Below are positions 46,646 through 56,420 of a stretch of 64,000 bases of DNA, piece after piece (within the stretch, counting starts at the first letter, position 1; every line of letters begins with the position of its first letter). The notes under the pieces were generated by a model. It did not search any database. It was not told the origin of the DNA and was given only the letters and a program-made list of their open reading frames with translations. Position numbers and translations under genes: made by a program. The stretch covers positions 434,001-498,000 of the forward strand of contig NZ_CP106882.1 in NCBI RefSeq assembly GCF_023634805.2, given 5' to 3'. The stretch comes from Comamonas endophytica. GTDB taxonomy: Bacteria; Pseudomonadota; Gammaproteobacteria; Burkholderiales; Burkholderiaceae_C.

Positions 46646-47566
46646 ATGTGGAGCCTCAACGGGCCGCCGCGGATCTCGTGCAGCGAGGTATGGACGCAAA
46701 TGCCCGCCTCCTTCTGCAAGCCGCGCCGCACGGACTGGGCCGATGCCAACCGCGGCGGGGCCCTGCTCGGCAACTTCCTCGAGGGCCCGTCTTTCGACCG
46801 TGCGGGCAACCTCTATGTAACGGACATCCCGCACGGCCGTATCTTGCGCATCGACGCGGCCGGAGGGTGGACGCTGGTGGCCGAGTACGACGGCTGGCCG
46901 AATGGCTCGGCATTCCACCGGGACGGCAGCTTGTGGATCGCCGACTACCGGCGCGGCCTGCTCCGGCTCGACCCGGCCAGCGGCAGCATCGAGACGATCC
47001 TGGGCCACCGCAACTCCGAGTCGTTTCGCGGCATCAATGACCTGACGTTCGACCTCGAAGGCAACTGCTACTTCACCGACCAGGGCCAGAGCGGGCTGCA
47101 GGACCCCACCGGCAAGGTCTATCGCCTGCGCACCGATGGCGGCCTCGACTGCCTGATCCCGGGCATTCCCAGCCCGAACGGACTGGCCATCGACCATCAG
47201 GCGCGGGCCATCCACGTGGCGGTGACACGCGCGAATCAGCTCTGGCGCGGGCCGCTGATGCCCGACGGCAGCGCCTCCAAGGTGCATGCCTTCCAGACCT
47301 TCTACGGCGCGAGCGGCCCGGACGGCATCGCCCTGGATGCGGCTGGCGGGATCGCCATGGCCCACGCCAGCCTGGGCGGCATCTTCGTGATGGACCGGCA
47401 TGGCGAGGTCGTGCGCTTCATCCGCAATGCGATCGGCGGAGTGGTGACCAACGTCGCCTTCGAGCCCGGCTCCAGACGCCTGATCGCCACCGAGTCGGAG
47501 ACCGGCAGCATTCTCCAGATGACCTTGGACACGGAAGCAGGCGCTCTCTTCTCGCACGCGGAGTGA
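46646..47566 (+). CDS. SMP-30/gluconolactonase family protein
   Basis: 306 residues of the six-bladed propeller lactonase family. Metal ligands are visible: Glu in FLEGPSFDRAGNLYVTD, Asn in IPSPNGLAIDHQA and Asp in GPDGIALDAAGG. Such enzymes open sugar or other lactones, often after sugar-acid import. It starts right after the Bug gene and converges on the LysR gene at 47578. Pathway role is probably lactone hydrolysis of an imported or derived metabolite. Confidence 0.82.
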   Translation: MWSLNGPPRISCSEVWTQMPASFCKPRRTDWADANRGGALLGNFLEGPSFDRAGNLYVTDIPHGRILRIDAAGGWTLVAEYDGWPNGSAFHRDGSLWIADYRRGLLRLDPASGSIETILGHRNSESFRGINDLTFDLEGNCYFTDQGQSGLQDPTGKVYRLRTDGGLDCLIPGIPSPNGLAIDHQARAIHVAVTRANQLWRGPLMPDGSASKVHAFQTFYGASGPDGIALDAAGGIAMAHASLGGIFVMDRHGEVVRFIRNAIGGVVTNVAFEPGSRRLIATESETGSILQMTLDTEAGALFSHAE

Positions 47567-47567
47567 A

Positions 47568-47586
47568 GGCCGCCGCCTCAGCGGCC
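47568..47586. terminator. Short inverted repeat between convergent genes
   Basis: GGCCGC and GCGGCC with a 7-bp loop lie between the SMP-30 and LysR genes, overlapping the LysR stop codon. Weak candidate for a shared terminator; no T-tract. Confidence 0.3.
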
Positions 47587-48468
47587 GGCCTGCCGCGCGA
47601 GCCAGCGGCCGAATGCCTGCAGCGTGGGCAGCGTCTCGTTGCGCGGCGGGTAGACCAGGTAGTACGAGCGCTCGCTTTCGATCGGCTCGCAGATCTCGAC
47701 CAGCTGCGCATGCGCCAGCTCGTCGTCGACCAGGGCGCGCGGAACCAGGCCCACGCCAATGCCTGCGCGCACCGCCTGGACCAGATGCGAAGTGAGCTCG
47801 AAGCTCGGGCCGGCTTTCATCGCGCGATGGTCCAGGCCGTAATGCGAGAACCACTGCGCCCAGCCGTTCTGGTTGGATGCCACCGTCAGAAGAAGCTGGG
47901 TCTGCATCCAGTCCGTGCCTGGGGCTTTCAGCCCTTGCGCTGCCTCGGGGCTGGCGATGGCGATCAGGAATTCATTGTGCAGGCGGTGCGCGGTCAAACC
48001 CGGCCAGTCCCCGGCCCCGACGGTGATGGCGGCGTCGATCTCCTCGGCATTGAAATCGATGTGCCCGATGCGCGAATGGATGTGGACCGTCGTGCCCGGA
48101 TGCTCTTCGTAGAAGCCCTGCAGCCGGGGCAGCAGCCACTTGGAGCCAAAGGTCGGCAGCGTTGCCAGCCGCAGAACGCCACCGCCGCTTTGGTATGACA
48201 TGGCCTGCAGCGTGGCCGCCCGGATCCTTCCCAGCGCGGCCGCCAGCTCCGCCGCATACCTGCGGCCCGCTTCGGTGAGCTTCACCGTGCGGCCTTCGCG
48301 CCGGAACAGGCCGATGCCCAGCTGCTGCTCCAGCGTCTGCACCTGCCGGCTCACGGCGCTCTGGCTGAGCGACAGCTCCTGCGCGGCGCGGGTGTAGCTC
48401 TCGTGCCGCGCCGCGGCCTCGAAAACCAGCAGCAGCGACATGGAAGGGGTGAGGCGGCGGTAATTCAT
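47578..48468 (-). CDS. LysR-family transcriptional regulator, GcvA-like
   Basis: 296 residues. Opening MNYRRLTPSMSLLLVFEAAA and HESYTRAAQELSLSQSAVSR give the winged helix; the effector domain RLATLPTFGSKWLLPRLQGF with INAxxxIDAAI-like sequence is GcvA-type. It is divergent from the FAD/Fe-S dehydrogenase, with an inverted repeat between the genes, and convergent with the SMP-30 gene. It probably regulates the dehydrogenase and perhaps the whole Bug cluster. Confidence 0.9.
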   Translation of the reverse strand: MNYRRLTPSMSLLLVFEAAARHESYTRAAQELSLSQSAVSRQVQTLEQQLGIGLFRREGRTVKLTEAGRRYAAELAAALGRIRAATLQAMSYQSGGGVLRLATLPTFGSKWLLPRLQGFYEEHPGTTVHIHSRIGHIDFNAEEIDAAITVGAGDWPGLTAHRLHNEFLIAIASPEAAQGLKAPGTDWMQTQLLLTVASNQNGWAQWFSHYGLDHRAMKAGPSFELTSHLVQAVRAGIGVGLVPRALVDDELAHAQLVEICEPIESERSYYLVYPPRNETLPTLQAFGRWLARQAGR

Positions 48469-48489
48469 GAGTTCTATGCAGCTATTCCC

Positions 48490-48503
48490 ACGGAATTTTC
48501 CGT
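48490..48503. promoter_or_regulatory. Inverted repeat between LysR and FAD/Fe-S dehydrogenase
   Basis: ACGGAA-TT-TTCCGT is a perfect 6-bp-arm repeat in the divergent intergenic region. Possible LysR operator; it lacks a T-N11-A core, so the assignment is only contextual. Confidence 0.35.
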
Positions 48504-48587
48504 TTGTCGCATGACTTTATCCAAAGGAAACTCCTTTTGCCGGCGCCAACCGATGCATTTGCCGCAAGAAAGCTTTTTGAAGACTCC

Positions 48588-51500
48588 ATGATTGCCCATC
48601 TTCCCCACCCGGCCCAGGCCCCCGCTACCGACCACGGCGACTTTCTCGCGGCGCTGAAGGCAGCCGGGTTCCAGGGCGAAATCGGCACCGACCATGCCAT
48701 CCGTACGGTGCTGTCGACCGACAACTCCATCTACCAGCGCCTGCCCCAGGCGGCGGTGTTTCCCGCCGACAGCCGGGATGTGCAGCTGGCCGCCTCCCTG
48801 CTGGCCGATTCCCGCTACCGCGATGTCACGCTGACGCCACGCGGCGGCGGCACCGGCACGAACGGCCAGTCGCTCGCCACCGGCATCGTGATGGATCTGT
48901 CGCGGCACATGAACCGGATCCTCGAGATCAACGCCGGGGAACGCTGGGTGCGCGTGCAGGCGGGCGTCGTGAAGGACCAGCTGAACGCGGCCCTGAAGCC
49001 GCATGGCCTGTTCTTCGCGCCCGAGCTGTCAACCTCGAACCGCGCGACGATCGGCGGCATGGTCAACACGGATGCCAGCGGCCAGGGCAGCTGCACCTAC
49101 GGCAAGACGCGCGACCACGTGCTGGCGCTGGATTTCGTGCTGCTGGGCGGCAAGCGGCTGCACAGCAAGGCGCTGGAGCCGGCGGAGCTCGATATCGCCT
49201 GCGCCGCCCCGGGGCGTGCCGGCCAGGTCTACCGCACGGCGCGCCGCATTGCCGAGGAAAAAGCCGATCTCATCGCGCAGAAGTTTCCCCCGCTCAACCG
49301 CTGCCTGACCGGCTACGACCTGGCCCACCTGCGCCAGCCGGACGGACGCTTCAACCTCAACAGCGTGCTGTGCGGCGCCGAGGGGTCGCTCGGCTTCGTG
49401 GTGGAGGCCAGGCTCAACGTGCTGCCGATACCGAAGTACAGCGTGCTGGTCAATGTGCAGTACGCGGCCTTCATGGACGCGCTGCGCGATGCCCGCGCCC
49501 TGCTGGCGCTGCGGCCGCTGTCCATTGAAACCGTCGACTCCAGGGTGCTGCAGCTGGCGATGCAGGACTTCGTCTGGAGCAGCGTGGCGCAATACTTCCC
49601 CGGCGACACGGCGCGTCCGGCGCTCGGGATCAATCTGATCGAGTTCAGCGGCGACGACGAGGCCGCGGTCGACCTGAAGGTGGAGGAATTCGTGGCCCAC
49701 CTGCGCAGCGACACCAGCGTCCAGCGCCTGGGCCACACGCTGGCCGTCGGCGGCGAGGCCGTCAAGCGCGTCTACGCCATGCGCAAGCGGGCGGTGGGAT
49801 TGCTCGGCAATGTGCAGGGAGAAGCGCGCCCCCAGCCCTTTGTCGAGGACACCGCCGTGCCGCCGGAGAACCTTGCCGACTTCATTGCCGAGTTCCGGGC
49901 GCTGCTCGACGGCCATGGGCTTGCCTACGGCATGTTCGGCCATGTCGACGCCGGCGTGCTGCACGTGCGCCCGCTGCTGGACATGAAGGATCCACGCCAG
50001 GCGGCGCTGATCCGGCCGATCTCCGATGCCGTCGCCGCGCTGACCCAGCGCCACGGCGGCCTGCTTTGGGGCGAGCACGGCAAGGGCGTGCGCTCGGAAT
50101 ATGCGCCGGCCTTCTTTGGCGAACTCTACCCCGCGCTGCAACAGCTCAAAGCGGCTTTCGACCCGCACAACCAGTTCAATCCGGGCAAGATCGCCACCCC
50201 GCCGGAACACAGAACCCTGCTGCTGAAGGTCGACGGGGTCCCCACCCGTGGCGAACTCGACCGCCAGATCGACGAGCGCGTGTGGAAGAGCTTCGGCGCC
50301 GCCATGCACTGCAACGGCAATGGCGCGTGCTACAACTTCGACCCCGACGACGCCATGTGCCCTTCCTGGAAGGCCACGCGCGACCGCGTGCATTCGCCCA
50401 AGGGCCGCGCCTCGCTGCTGCGCGAGTGGCTGCGGCTGCAGCAGGCCGCCGGCGTGGACGTGCTCCAGGCCGCGGCCGCGAGGCAGCCTCGGCTTTCGGG
50501 TTTCGTGGCACGCTGGCGCAACAGCCGCGCGGCCGCGCGCGGCGTGCCGGACTTCTCGCACGAGGTCTACGCCGCCATGGCGGGCTGCCTGGCCTGCAAA
50601 TCCTGCGCCGGCCAGTGCCCGGTCAAGGTGAACGTGCCCGATTTCCGCTCGCGCTTCCTCGCGCTGTACCACCAGCGCTACCTGCGCCCGGTGCGCGACC
50701 ACCTGGTCGGCTCGCTGGAAGCCACCATCCCCTGGATGGCCAGGGCGCCCTCGGTCTACAACGCGCTCATGAAAGCCGGCTGGGTGCGCAGCTTCCTGGA
50801 GCGGCAGCTCGGCATGGTGGACAGTCCGCTGCTCAGCCAGTTCGACCTCAAGGGCGTGCTGGCGCGCTGGAATGTCAAGCCCGCGGATGCGCAGGCCCTG
50901 GCGCGCCTGGATGAGGAAGGACGCACGCGCAGCGTGGTTCTGGTGCAGGACACCTTCACGCGCTATTTCGACCCCGAGCCGCTGGCGGCCCTGATCGAGC
51001 TGGCATCGCGCCTGGGCTACCAGGTGTGGCTGGCGCCGCTGCGCCCCAACGGCAAGGCGCTGCAGGTCCAGGGCTTCCTGGGCGCCTTTGCGAAGGCCGC
51101 GCTGCGCAACGCGGGCGAACTGGCGGCGCTGGCGCGTTCGGGCGTGGCGCTGGTGGGCCTGGATCCGGCAATGACGCTGACCTACCGCCAGGAATACCGC
51201 AAGGTCGAAGGCATGGGCGAGGTGCCGCAGGTGCAGCTGCCCCAGGAATGGCTGCTGAACGTGCTGCCCGAAACCGCAGCCGGCGCGGCCGGGGCGCAAT
51301 ACCGGCTGCTGCCCCATTGCACCGAACGCACCAACGCGCCGGACAGCGCCAGCCAATGGAGCGCGCTTTTCGCACGCCAGGGGCTGGCATTGAAGGTGGA
51401 GGCGGCGGGATGCTGCGGGATGTCGGGCACCTACGGCCACGAGCTGCGCAACGCAGAGACCTCCAGGAAGATCTACGCCCAATCCTGGGCAGCAAAGATC

Positions 51501-51668
51501 GAGGCGCCGGCTGAACAGGGCGAAGCGCTGGCCACGGGCTACTCCTGCCGCAGCCAGGTCCAGCGTGTTTCCGCACGGCAGTTGCGCCATCCGCTGCAGG
51601 TGCTGCTGGAGCAGCTGCGCGGGCATGGCGGACCGGCGCCTGCAGCGCAAACACTCCCGTTGGGCTGA
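48588..51668 (+). CDS. FAD-linked/Fe-S D-2-hydroxyacid dehydrogenase (YdiJ-like)
   Basis: 1026 residues. The N-terminal half is a GlcD-type FAD-binding (PCMH) domain (VTLTPRGGGTGTNGQSLATG, SNRATIGGMVNTDASGQGSC) with the FAD-oxidase C-domain ending ILARIxxxFDPHNQFNPGK-like. The C-terminal half has Fe-S cysteines in CLACKSCAGQCPVKVNVPDF and a CCG-type domain (GCCGMSGTYGHE). Closest layout is YdiJ, a D-2-hydroxyglutarate dehydrogenase. I start at 48588 (MIAHLPHPAQ). It is divergent from the LysR gene and 124 bp before the next Bug gene. Confidence 0.88.
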   Translation: MIAHLPHPAQAPATDHGDFLAALKAAGFQGEIGTDHAIRTVLSTDNSIYQRLPQAAVFPADSRDVQLAASLLADSRYRDVTLTPRGGGTGTNGQSLATGIVMDLSRHMNRILEINAGERWVRVQAGVVKDQLNAALKPHGLFFAPELSTSNRATIGGMVNTDASGQGSCTYGKTRDHVLALDFVLLGGKRLHSKALEPAELDIACAAPGRAGQVYRTARRIAEEKADLIAQKFPPLNRCLTGYDLAHLRQPDGRFNLNSVLCGAEGSLGFVVEARLNVLPIPKYSVLVNVQYAAFMDALRDARALLALRPLSIETVDSRVLQLAMQDFVWSSVAQYFPGDTARPALGINLIEFSGDDEAAVDLKVEEFVAHLRSDTSVQRLGHTLAVGGEAVKRVYAMRKRAVGLLGNVQGEARPQPFVEDTAVPPENLADFIAEFRALLDGHGLAYGMFGHVDAGVLHVRPLLDMKDPRQAALIRPISDAVAALTQRHGGLLWGEHGKGVRSEYAPAFFGELYPALQQLKAAFDPHNQFNPGKIATPPEHRTLLLKVDGVPTRGELDRQIDERVWKSFGAAMHCNGNGACYNFDPDDAMCPSWKATRDRVHSPKGRASLLREWLRLQQAAGVDVLQAAAARQPRLSGFVARWRNSRAAARGVPDFSHEVYAAMAGCLACKSCAGQCPVKVNVPDFRSRFLALYHQRYLRPVRDHLVGSLEATIPWMARAPSVYNALMKAGWVRSFLERQLGMVDSPLLSQFDLKGVLARWNVKPADAQALARLDEEGRTRSVVLVQDTFTRYFDPEPLAALIELASRLGYQVWLAPLRPNGKALQVQGFLGAFAKAALRNAGELAALARSGVALVGLDPAMTLTYRQEYRKVEGMGEVPQVQLPQEWLLNVLPETAAGAAGAQYRLLPHCTERTNAPDSASQWSALFARQGLALKVEAAGCCGMSGTYGHELRNAETSRKIYAQSWAAKIEAPAEQGEALATGYSCRSQVQRVSARQLRHPLQVLLEQLRGHGGPAPAAQTLPLG

Positions 51669-51792
51669 TGCCGGCTTCGGGTCGACGCTGCTGCGCCGCC
51701 AGTGCCCGGATCGGGGCTATAGTCCCGGATCACCCTAGCGGACGCCGGCCCCGCCGGCAGCGCCAGCCGAGCAAAACAAGGAGACACACGCC

Positions 51793-52803
51793 ATGCCCAA
51801 GACCCACCCCTCGACACCTTCTGCGCGCCGGCGCCTCGCGGCCGTACTTGCCGGCGCCATCGCCCTGGCGGGTTTCGGCGCCGGCCTGGCCTGCGCAGCC
51901 CCGCCTTCGCAGCCGCTCGACGGTCCATTGCGCATCCTGGTGGGCTACGCGCCCGGCGGCGCCACCGACCGCGCAGCGCGCATCGTCGGCGACAGGCTGG
52001 CCGCGCGCCTGGGCGTGCCGGTGATCGTGGAGAACAAGTCGGGCGCGGGCGGGCGGCTCGCGGCCCAGCAGGCCAGGGCCACGCCTGCCAGCCAGAACGT
52101 GCTGATGCTGGCCAATCCCGCGGTGATGGTGGTGGCGCCGCTGGTCTTCAAGGACAACGGCTATGACGCCGAGCGCGATTTCGTGCCGGTCTCGCATGTC
52201 AATTCCTATGACTTCGCGCTGGCCGTCTCGCCCACCATGCCGGCACGCGACCTGGGCCAGTTGCTGGCCTGGATGAAAGCCCATCCGCAGCAGGCCAATT
52301 TCGGCGTGCCGGCCACCGGCAGCCTGCCGCATTTCTTCGCCCTGATGGCTGGCGAGAAGGCCGGCGTGCCGGCCCAGGTGGTGGGCTACCGCGGCTCGGC
52401 GCCGCTGCTCAACGACCTGTTGGGCAATCAGGTGCCGGTGGCGGTCGACACGCTGGACACGGTGGTGGCGCAGCACGAGGCGGGCAAGCTGCGCATCCTG
52501 GCGATCTCGGGCGCGCAGCGCTCGCCCTTTGCGCCCGGCATTCCCACCTTCAAGGAAGCCGGGCTCGATCTGGCCGCCACCGGCTGGAACACCTTCTTCG
52601 CACCGGCTTCCATGCCCAGGGAGAAGGTGGAGCGCCTGGCGCGCGAGATCCACGCGGTGATGCAGGAGCCGGAAACGGCGGCGCGCTTCAAGGACGCGAT
52701 GATGGTTCCCGTCGTGAGCACGCAGGCGCAGACGGCGCAGATGCTCAAGGCCTACCGCGCGCAATGGGCGCCCGTGGTGCAGCAATCGGGCTATCAGCCC
52801 TGA
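51793..52803 (+). CDS. Bug-family tripartite tricarboxylate transporter binding protein
   Basis: 336 residues. Signal ends at GLACA; body has GPLRILVGYAPGGATDRAAR, VENKSGAGGRLAAQQARATP and VVGYRGSAPLLNDLLGNQVP. The ligand loop reads YRG rather than YKG. It is followed after 20 bp by a sulfatase-like gene on the same strand, suggesting co-expression with it rather than with the upstream dehydrogenase. Sulfonate or sulfate-ester uptake is a guess from that pairing. Confidence 0.88.
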   Translation: MPKTHPSTPSARRRLAAVLAGAIALAGFGAGLACAAPPSQPLDGPLRILVGYAPGGATDRAARIVGDRLAARLGVPVIVENKSGAGGRLAAQQARATPASQNVLMLANPAVMVVAPLVFKDNGYDAERDFVPVSHVNSYDFALAVSPTMPARDLGQLLAWMKAHPQQANFGVPATGSLPHFFALMAGEKAGVPAQVVGYRGSAPLLNDLLGNQVPVAVDTLDTVVAQHEAGKLRILAISGAQRSPFAPGIPTFKEAGLDLAATGWNTFFAPASMPREKVERLAREIHAVMQEPETAARFKDAMMVPVVSTQAQTAQMLKAYRAQWAPVVQQSGYQP

Positions 52804-52823
52804 AGCGACGGGAGCGAGAACCC

Positions 52824-54140
52824 ATGACCCGACCCAATATCATCTTCATCGTGGCCGACGACCTCGGCTATGCCGACCTGGGCTGCTATGGCGGCCGGGA
52901 TGCGGATTTCGGCCCGGTGTCGCCGGTTCTGGACCGCATGGCGGCCAACGGCCTGAGACTGACTCAGGGCTACTCGAACTCCCCCGTGTGTTCGCCCACG
53001 CGCTTCGCCATGATCACCGGCCGCTACCAGTACCGCCTGCGCGGCGCGGCCGAGGAGCCGATCCGCAGCGACAGCCGCGGCAGCACCACGCTGGGCCTGC
53101 CGCCCGAGCACCCGACCCTGCCCTCGCTGCTCAGGGACGGGGGCTACCGCACGGCGCTGATCGGCAAATGGCACCTGGGATATCCGCCGCATTTCGGCCC
53201 GCTGCGCTCGGGCTACGAGGAGTTCTTCGGCCCGCTCTCGGGCGGGGTGGACTATTTCACCCACTGCGACTCGCGCGGCAGCCATGACCTGTGGACCGGC
53301 GAGGAAAGCGCGAAGTCCGAGGGCTACCTCACCGACCTGCTGTCGCAGCGCGCGGTGGACTACGTCGGACGCATGGCGCGGCAGCAGGCGCCCTTCTTCC
53401 TGAGCCTGCACTACACCGCGCCGCACTGGCCCTGGGAGACGCGCGACGACGCCGGCAGGGCACCGACGGTGAAGGACAATCTGTTCGACCTCTCGGGCGG
53501 CAACATCCATGTGTACCGCCGCATGATCCACCACATGGACGAGGGCATCGGCCGGGTGATGGCGGCGCTGGAGGAACACGGCCTGGACCAGAACACGCTG
53601 GTCGTCTTCACCAGCGACAACGGCGGCGAGCGCTTCTCCGACAGCTGGCCCCTGGTCGGCGGCAAGATGGACCTGACGGAAGGCGGCATCCGCGTGCCGT
53701 GGATCGCCCACTGGCCGGCCGTCATCGCGCCGGGCGGCGAGAGCCGCCAGCAGTGCATGACCATGGACTGGTCCGCCACTATCCTCGACGCCGCGGGCGT
53801 GGCGCCTGCCCCCGGCTACCCGCTCGATGGCGTGTCGCTGATGCCGGTGCTGCGCGAGCCGGGCCAGGCCTTCGGGCGCCCGCTGTACTGGCGCATGAAC
53901 CACCGCGGGCAGCAGGCCCTGCGCGAGGGCGACTGGAAATACCTGCGCGTCGATGGCAACGAGTACCTGTTCAACATCCCGGCGGACGAGCGCGAGCGCG
54001 CCAATCTGGCCAGGCGCGAGCCCGAGCGGCTGGCGCGGATGCGCGCCGCCTGGGAAAAATGGAATGCCACGATGCCGGCCATTGCGGCGGATGCGACGAT
54101 CAGTCTCGGCTATTCGGTGAAGGACATGCCGCAGCGCTGA
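52824..54140 (+). CDS. Sulfatase family hydrolase (FGly-type)
   Basis: 438 residues of the alkaline phosphatase superfamily. The metal-binding start is IFIVADDLGYADLGCYGG, and Cys56 in PVCSPTRFAMITGR is the C-x-P-x-R sequence whose Cys becomes formylglycine. KWHLGYPPHFG and FTSDNGGERFSDSWPLVGGK are also canonical. There is no signal peptide, so it is probably cytoplasmic unless transported otherwise. It hydrolyses an unknown sulfate ester (or phosphate ester). No maturase gene is adjacent. It is directly after a Bug gene. Confidence 0.88.
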   Translation: MTRPNIIFIVADDLGYADLGCYGGRDADFGPVSPVLDRMAANGLRLTQGYSNSPVCSPTRFAMITGRYQYRLRGAAEEPIRSDSRGSTTLGLPPEHPTLPSLLRDGGYRTALIGKWHLGYPPHFGPLRSGYEEFFGPLSGGVDYFTHCDSRGSHDLWTGEESAKSEGYLTDLLSQRAVDYVGRMARQQAPFFLSLHYTAPHWPWETRDDAGRAPTVKDNLFDLSGGNIHVYRRMIHHMDEGIGRVMAALEEHGLDQNTLVVFTSDNGGERFSDSWPLVGGKMDLTEGGIRVPWIAHWPAVIAPGGESRQQCMTMDWSATILDAAGVAPAPGYPLDGVSLMPVLREPGQAFGRPLYWRMNHRGQQALREGDWKYLRVDGNEYLFNIPADERERANLARREPERLARMRAAWEKWNATMPAIAADATISLGYSVKDMPQR

Positions 54141-54334
54141 AGGCGGGAGCCGCCATGCCGGCCGGCCCGGCATGGACGGCCGCAGGGCCACAAAACTCAC
54201 ACCCGCTTACAATGCATGGCGGGTGTTGCCGCATTCCGAAAGCCGATGATGCGCAATTTGAAAACCCCACTGCTCCCCGCCCCTGCATCTGAGCGCGAAA
54301 CCTCGCACCACGGCCTCGTGAGCCGCCGCAGCCT

Positions 54335-56335
54335 GTGACTTTCGATCTCGTTGCGTTCGCACGCGAGGCGGTCGCGGTTTCCACGCCGGCACAGCTGTTG
54401 ACTCTGGCACGCGACGCTGCTGCCGCGGTTTGCACCGGCCCGGTCTTTGCCGCGCATCTTTCCCCGGACTGGCAGTGGGAACATGCGCTGCTGGCATGTC
54501 CCGCCGCATCCGGCGCGCCCGCCGCAGCGGCCGTGCGGCCGGCACTGTCTGCCGTGCATCGGCAGCTGTCACTCGCGCCGCGGACCCTGTACCTGCAGCG
54601 GGCGCCGGATACCGAAGCCCTGTTCATGGCCCTGTGTCCGGATGGCCAGGTCCTTTGTGCCGTCCCGATGTGCGATCGCGATGGCGCGCCCACGGGCAGC
54701 CTGGTTGTGGACGAAGCCGCCCTGCGCGGCAATGCCGAGACGCTGCGCAGCCTGGAGGCCATCGCCGCCATTTCCGGCACTTCGCTGCAGGCGGCATGGC
54801 AGCATGCCGGCGCGCGCCGCGACCAGGAGCGTCTGCAGCTGCTTTCCGAAACCACGAATGATTCCTTTTGGGACCTGGATGTGGCGTCGGGAGAGATGTG
54901 GTGGGGCGGCAAGCTGGATCATGTCCTCGGCACGCAGCCGCGCATGTCGAAGCGGGTGGACTGGCGCCATGCGCGGATCCATCCCGAAGATGCGGACCGC
55001 GTAGTCAGCTCCTTCGATGCGGCCCTGCGCAGCCAGGCATCTTCGTGGAATGCACCCTACCGGCTGCCGGGTTTCAGCGGGCAGGATATCCACGTCCGGG
55101 AGCATGCCTACTTCCTGCGCGACGCCGCCGGCGTGGCCTACCGGGCCATCGGCACGATCCGCGACGTCAGCGCGCTCAAGGAACTGCTGCTGCGCGAGCG
55201 TGCAGCGCGTGCGCAGGCCGAGCAAGCCAGCCTGGTGAAGGACCAGTTCCTGGCGATGCTGGGCCATGAACTGCGCAATCCGCTGGCGCCCATCGTCACG
55301 GTGATCACGCTGCTGGAGCTGCGCTCGGCCGGTCCCGACAAGCATCTGCAGATCCTGCGCCGCCAGACCGAGCACCTGGTGCGGCTGGTGGACGACCTGA
55401 TGGATGTCGCGCGCATCAGCACGGGCAAGGTGGAACTGACGAAGGTACGCACGTTGGTGGAGCCCTTGCTGCAGCGCGCCGCGGAGATGTCGCAGCCCCT
55501 TTTCGAGCAGCGCCGGCACCATCTGGACATCGACGTGTCCGCGGATGTGGAGATCGACGCCGACATCGCGCGCATGACCCAGGTCCTGACCAACCTGCTG
55601 TCGAATGCGGCGAAATACACCGAGCCCGGAGGCCGGGTACGCGCCGTGGTGCGCCAGGAGGCCGGGCAGGCCGTGATCCGTATCCGGGACAACGGCATAG
55701 GCATTGCGGCGGATTTCCTGCCGAAGATCTTCGAGATGTTCTCGCAGAGCCACCAGGCGCTCGACCGGGCCCAGGGCGGCCTGGGCCTGGGGCTGGCGAT
55801 CGTCAGGAACCTGGTGCACCAGCATGGCGGATCCGTGCAGGCGTGCAGCGAGGGCTTGGGACTGGGCGCCGAAATGGTGCTGCGCCTGCCCCTGGCCGCC
55901 GAAGCGGTGGCGCCGACGGCCCTTGCCGGCCCGCAGGCCATCGACAGGCAATCGGCCCCCTGCAGCATCCTCATCGTGGACGACAACCAGGACGCTGCGA
56001 CACTGCTGGGCGAGTGGTTCAACGCACAAGGATGCAGGGTGCGCATTGCGCATCATCCGGCGCAAGCCCTCGATCTGTTCGGGCAGGAGCCGCCGGAGGT
56101 CGCGCTCGTGGATATCGGCTTGCCGGCAATGGACGGTTATGAGCTCGTGCGCAGAATGCGGGCCCTCCCGGAAGGCGCGCATTCCAGGATCGTGGCCGTC
56201 ACGGGCTACGGTTCGGCGTCCGACGTGCAGAAGGCCATTGCCGCGGGTTTCGATGCCCATCTGGCAAAGCCCATCTCGCTTGGCTTGCTGTCGCAACTGC
56301 TGGCGGAGCGGCACAAGGCCAAGACAGCGCTGTGA
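54335..56335 (+). CDS. Hybrid sensor histidine kinase/response regulator
   Basis: 666 residues, no membrane segments, so cytoplasmic. Residues about 1-160 look like a GAF-type domain, 165-285 are PAS (NDSFWDLDVASGEMWWGG), the H-box LGHELRNPL has His311, N-box LTNLLSNAAKYTEPGG, G-boxes IRDNGIGIAAD and GGLGLGLAIVRNL, and residues 540-660 are a receiver domain with phospho-acceptor Asp593 in VALVDIGLPAMDG and Lys in HLAKPIS. It starts at a GTG with no strong ribosome site. No partner regulator is adjacent; the output is unknown. Confidence 0.88.
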   Translation: MTFDLVAFAREAVAVSTPAQLLTLARDAAAAVCTGPVFAAHLSPDWQWEHALLACPAASGAPAAAAVRPALSAVHRQLSLAPRTLYLQRAPDTEALFMALCPDGQVLCAVPMCDRDGAPTGSLVVDEAALRGNAETLRSLEAIAAISGTSLQAAWQHAGARRDQERLQLLSETTNDSFWDLDVASGEMWWGGKLDHVLGTQPRMSKRVDWRHARIHPEDADRVVSSFDAALRSQASSWNAPYRLPGFSGQDIHVREHAYFLRDAAGVAYRAIGTIRDVSALKELLLRERAARAQAEQASLVKDQFLAMLGHELRNPLAPIVTVITLLELRSAGPDKHLQILRRQTEHLVRLVDDLMDVARISTGKVELTKVRTLVEPLLQRAAEMSQPLFEQRRHHLDIDVSADVEIDADIARMTQVLTNLLSNAAKYTEPGGRVRAVVRQEAGQAVIRIRDNGIGIAADFLPKIFEMFSQSHQALDRAQGGLGLGLAIVRNLVHQHGGSVQACSEGLGLGAEMVLRLPLAAEAVAPTALAGPQAIDRQSAPCSILIVDDNQDAATLLGEWFNAQGCRVRIAHHPAQALDLFGQEPPEVALVDIGLPAMDGYELVRRMRALPEGAHSRIVAVTGYGSASDVQKAIAAGFDAHLAKPISLGLLSQLLAERHKAKTAL

Positions 56336-56380
56336 TTCCACCAGGGCGAAACGGAGGTCCCGCACCGCCGCGCGCTGTCC

Positions 56381-56420
56381 CTGCCCCTTGCCGCGCCCCG
56401 GATCAGCGGTCCAGGGGCAG
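56381..56420. terminator. Inverted repeat between convergent kinase and Lrp genes
   Basis: CTGCCCCT and AGGGGCAG are perfect 8-bp arms with a 24-bp loop. The right arm lies in the 3' end of the Lrp gene. No T-tract; weak terminator candidate. Confidence 0.3.

Noticed and set aside
49029..51650. 873-codon minus-strand open frame
   Set aside because: It is exactly antisense to the FAD/Fe-S dehydrogenase and has no recognisable motif; typical of high-GC third-position bias.
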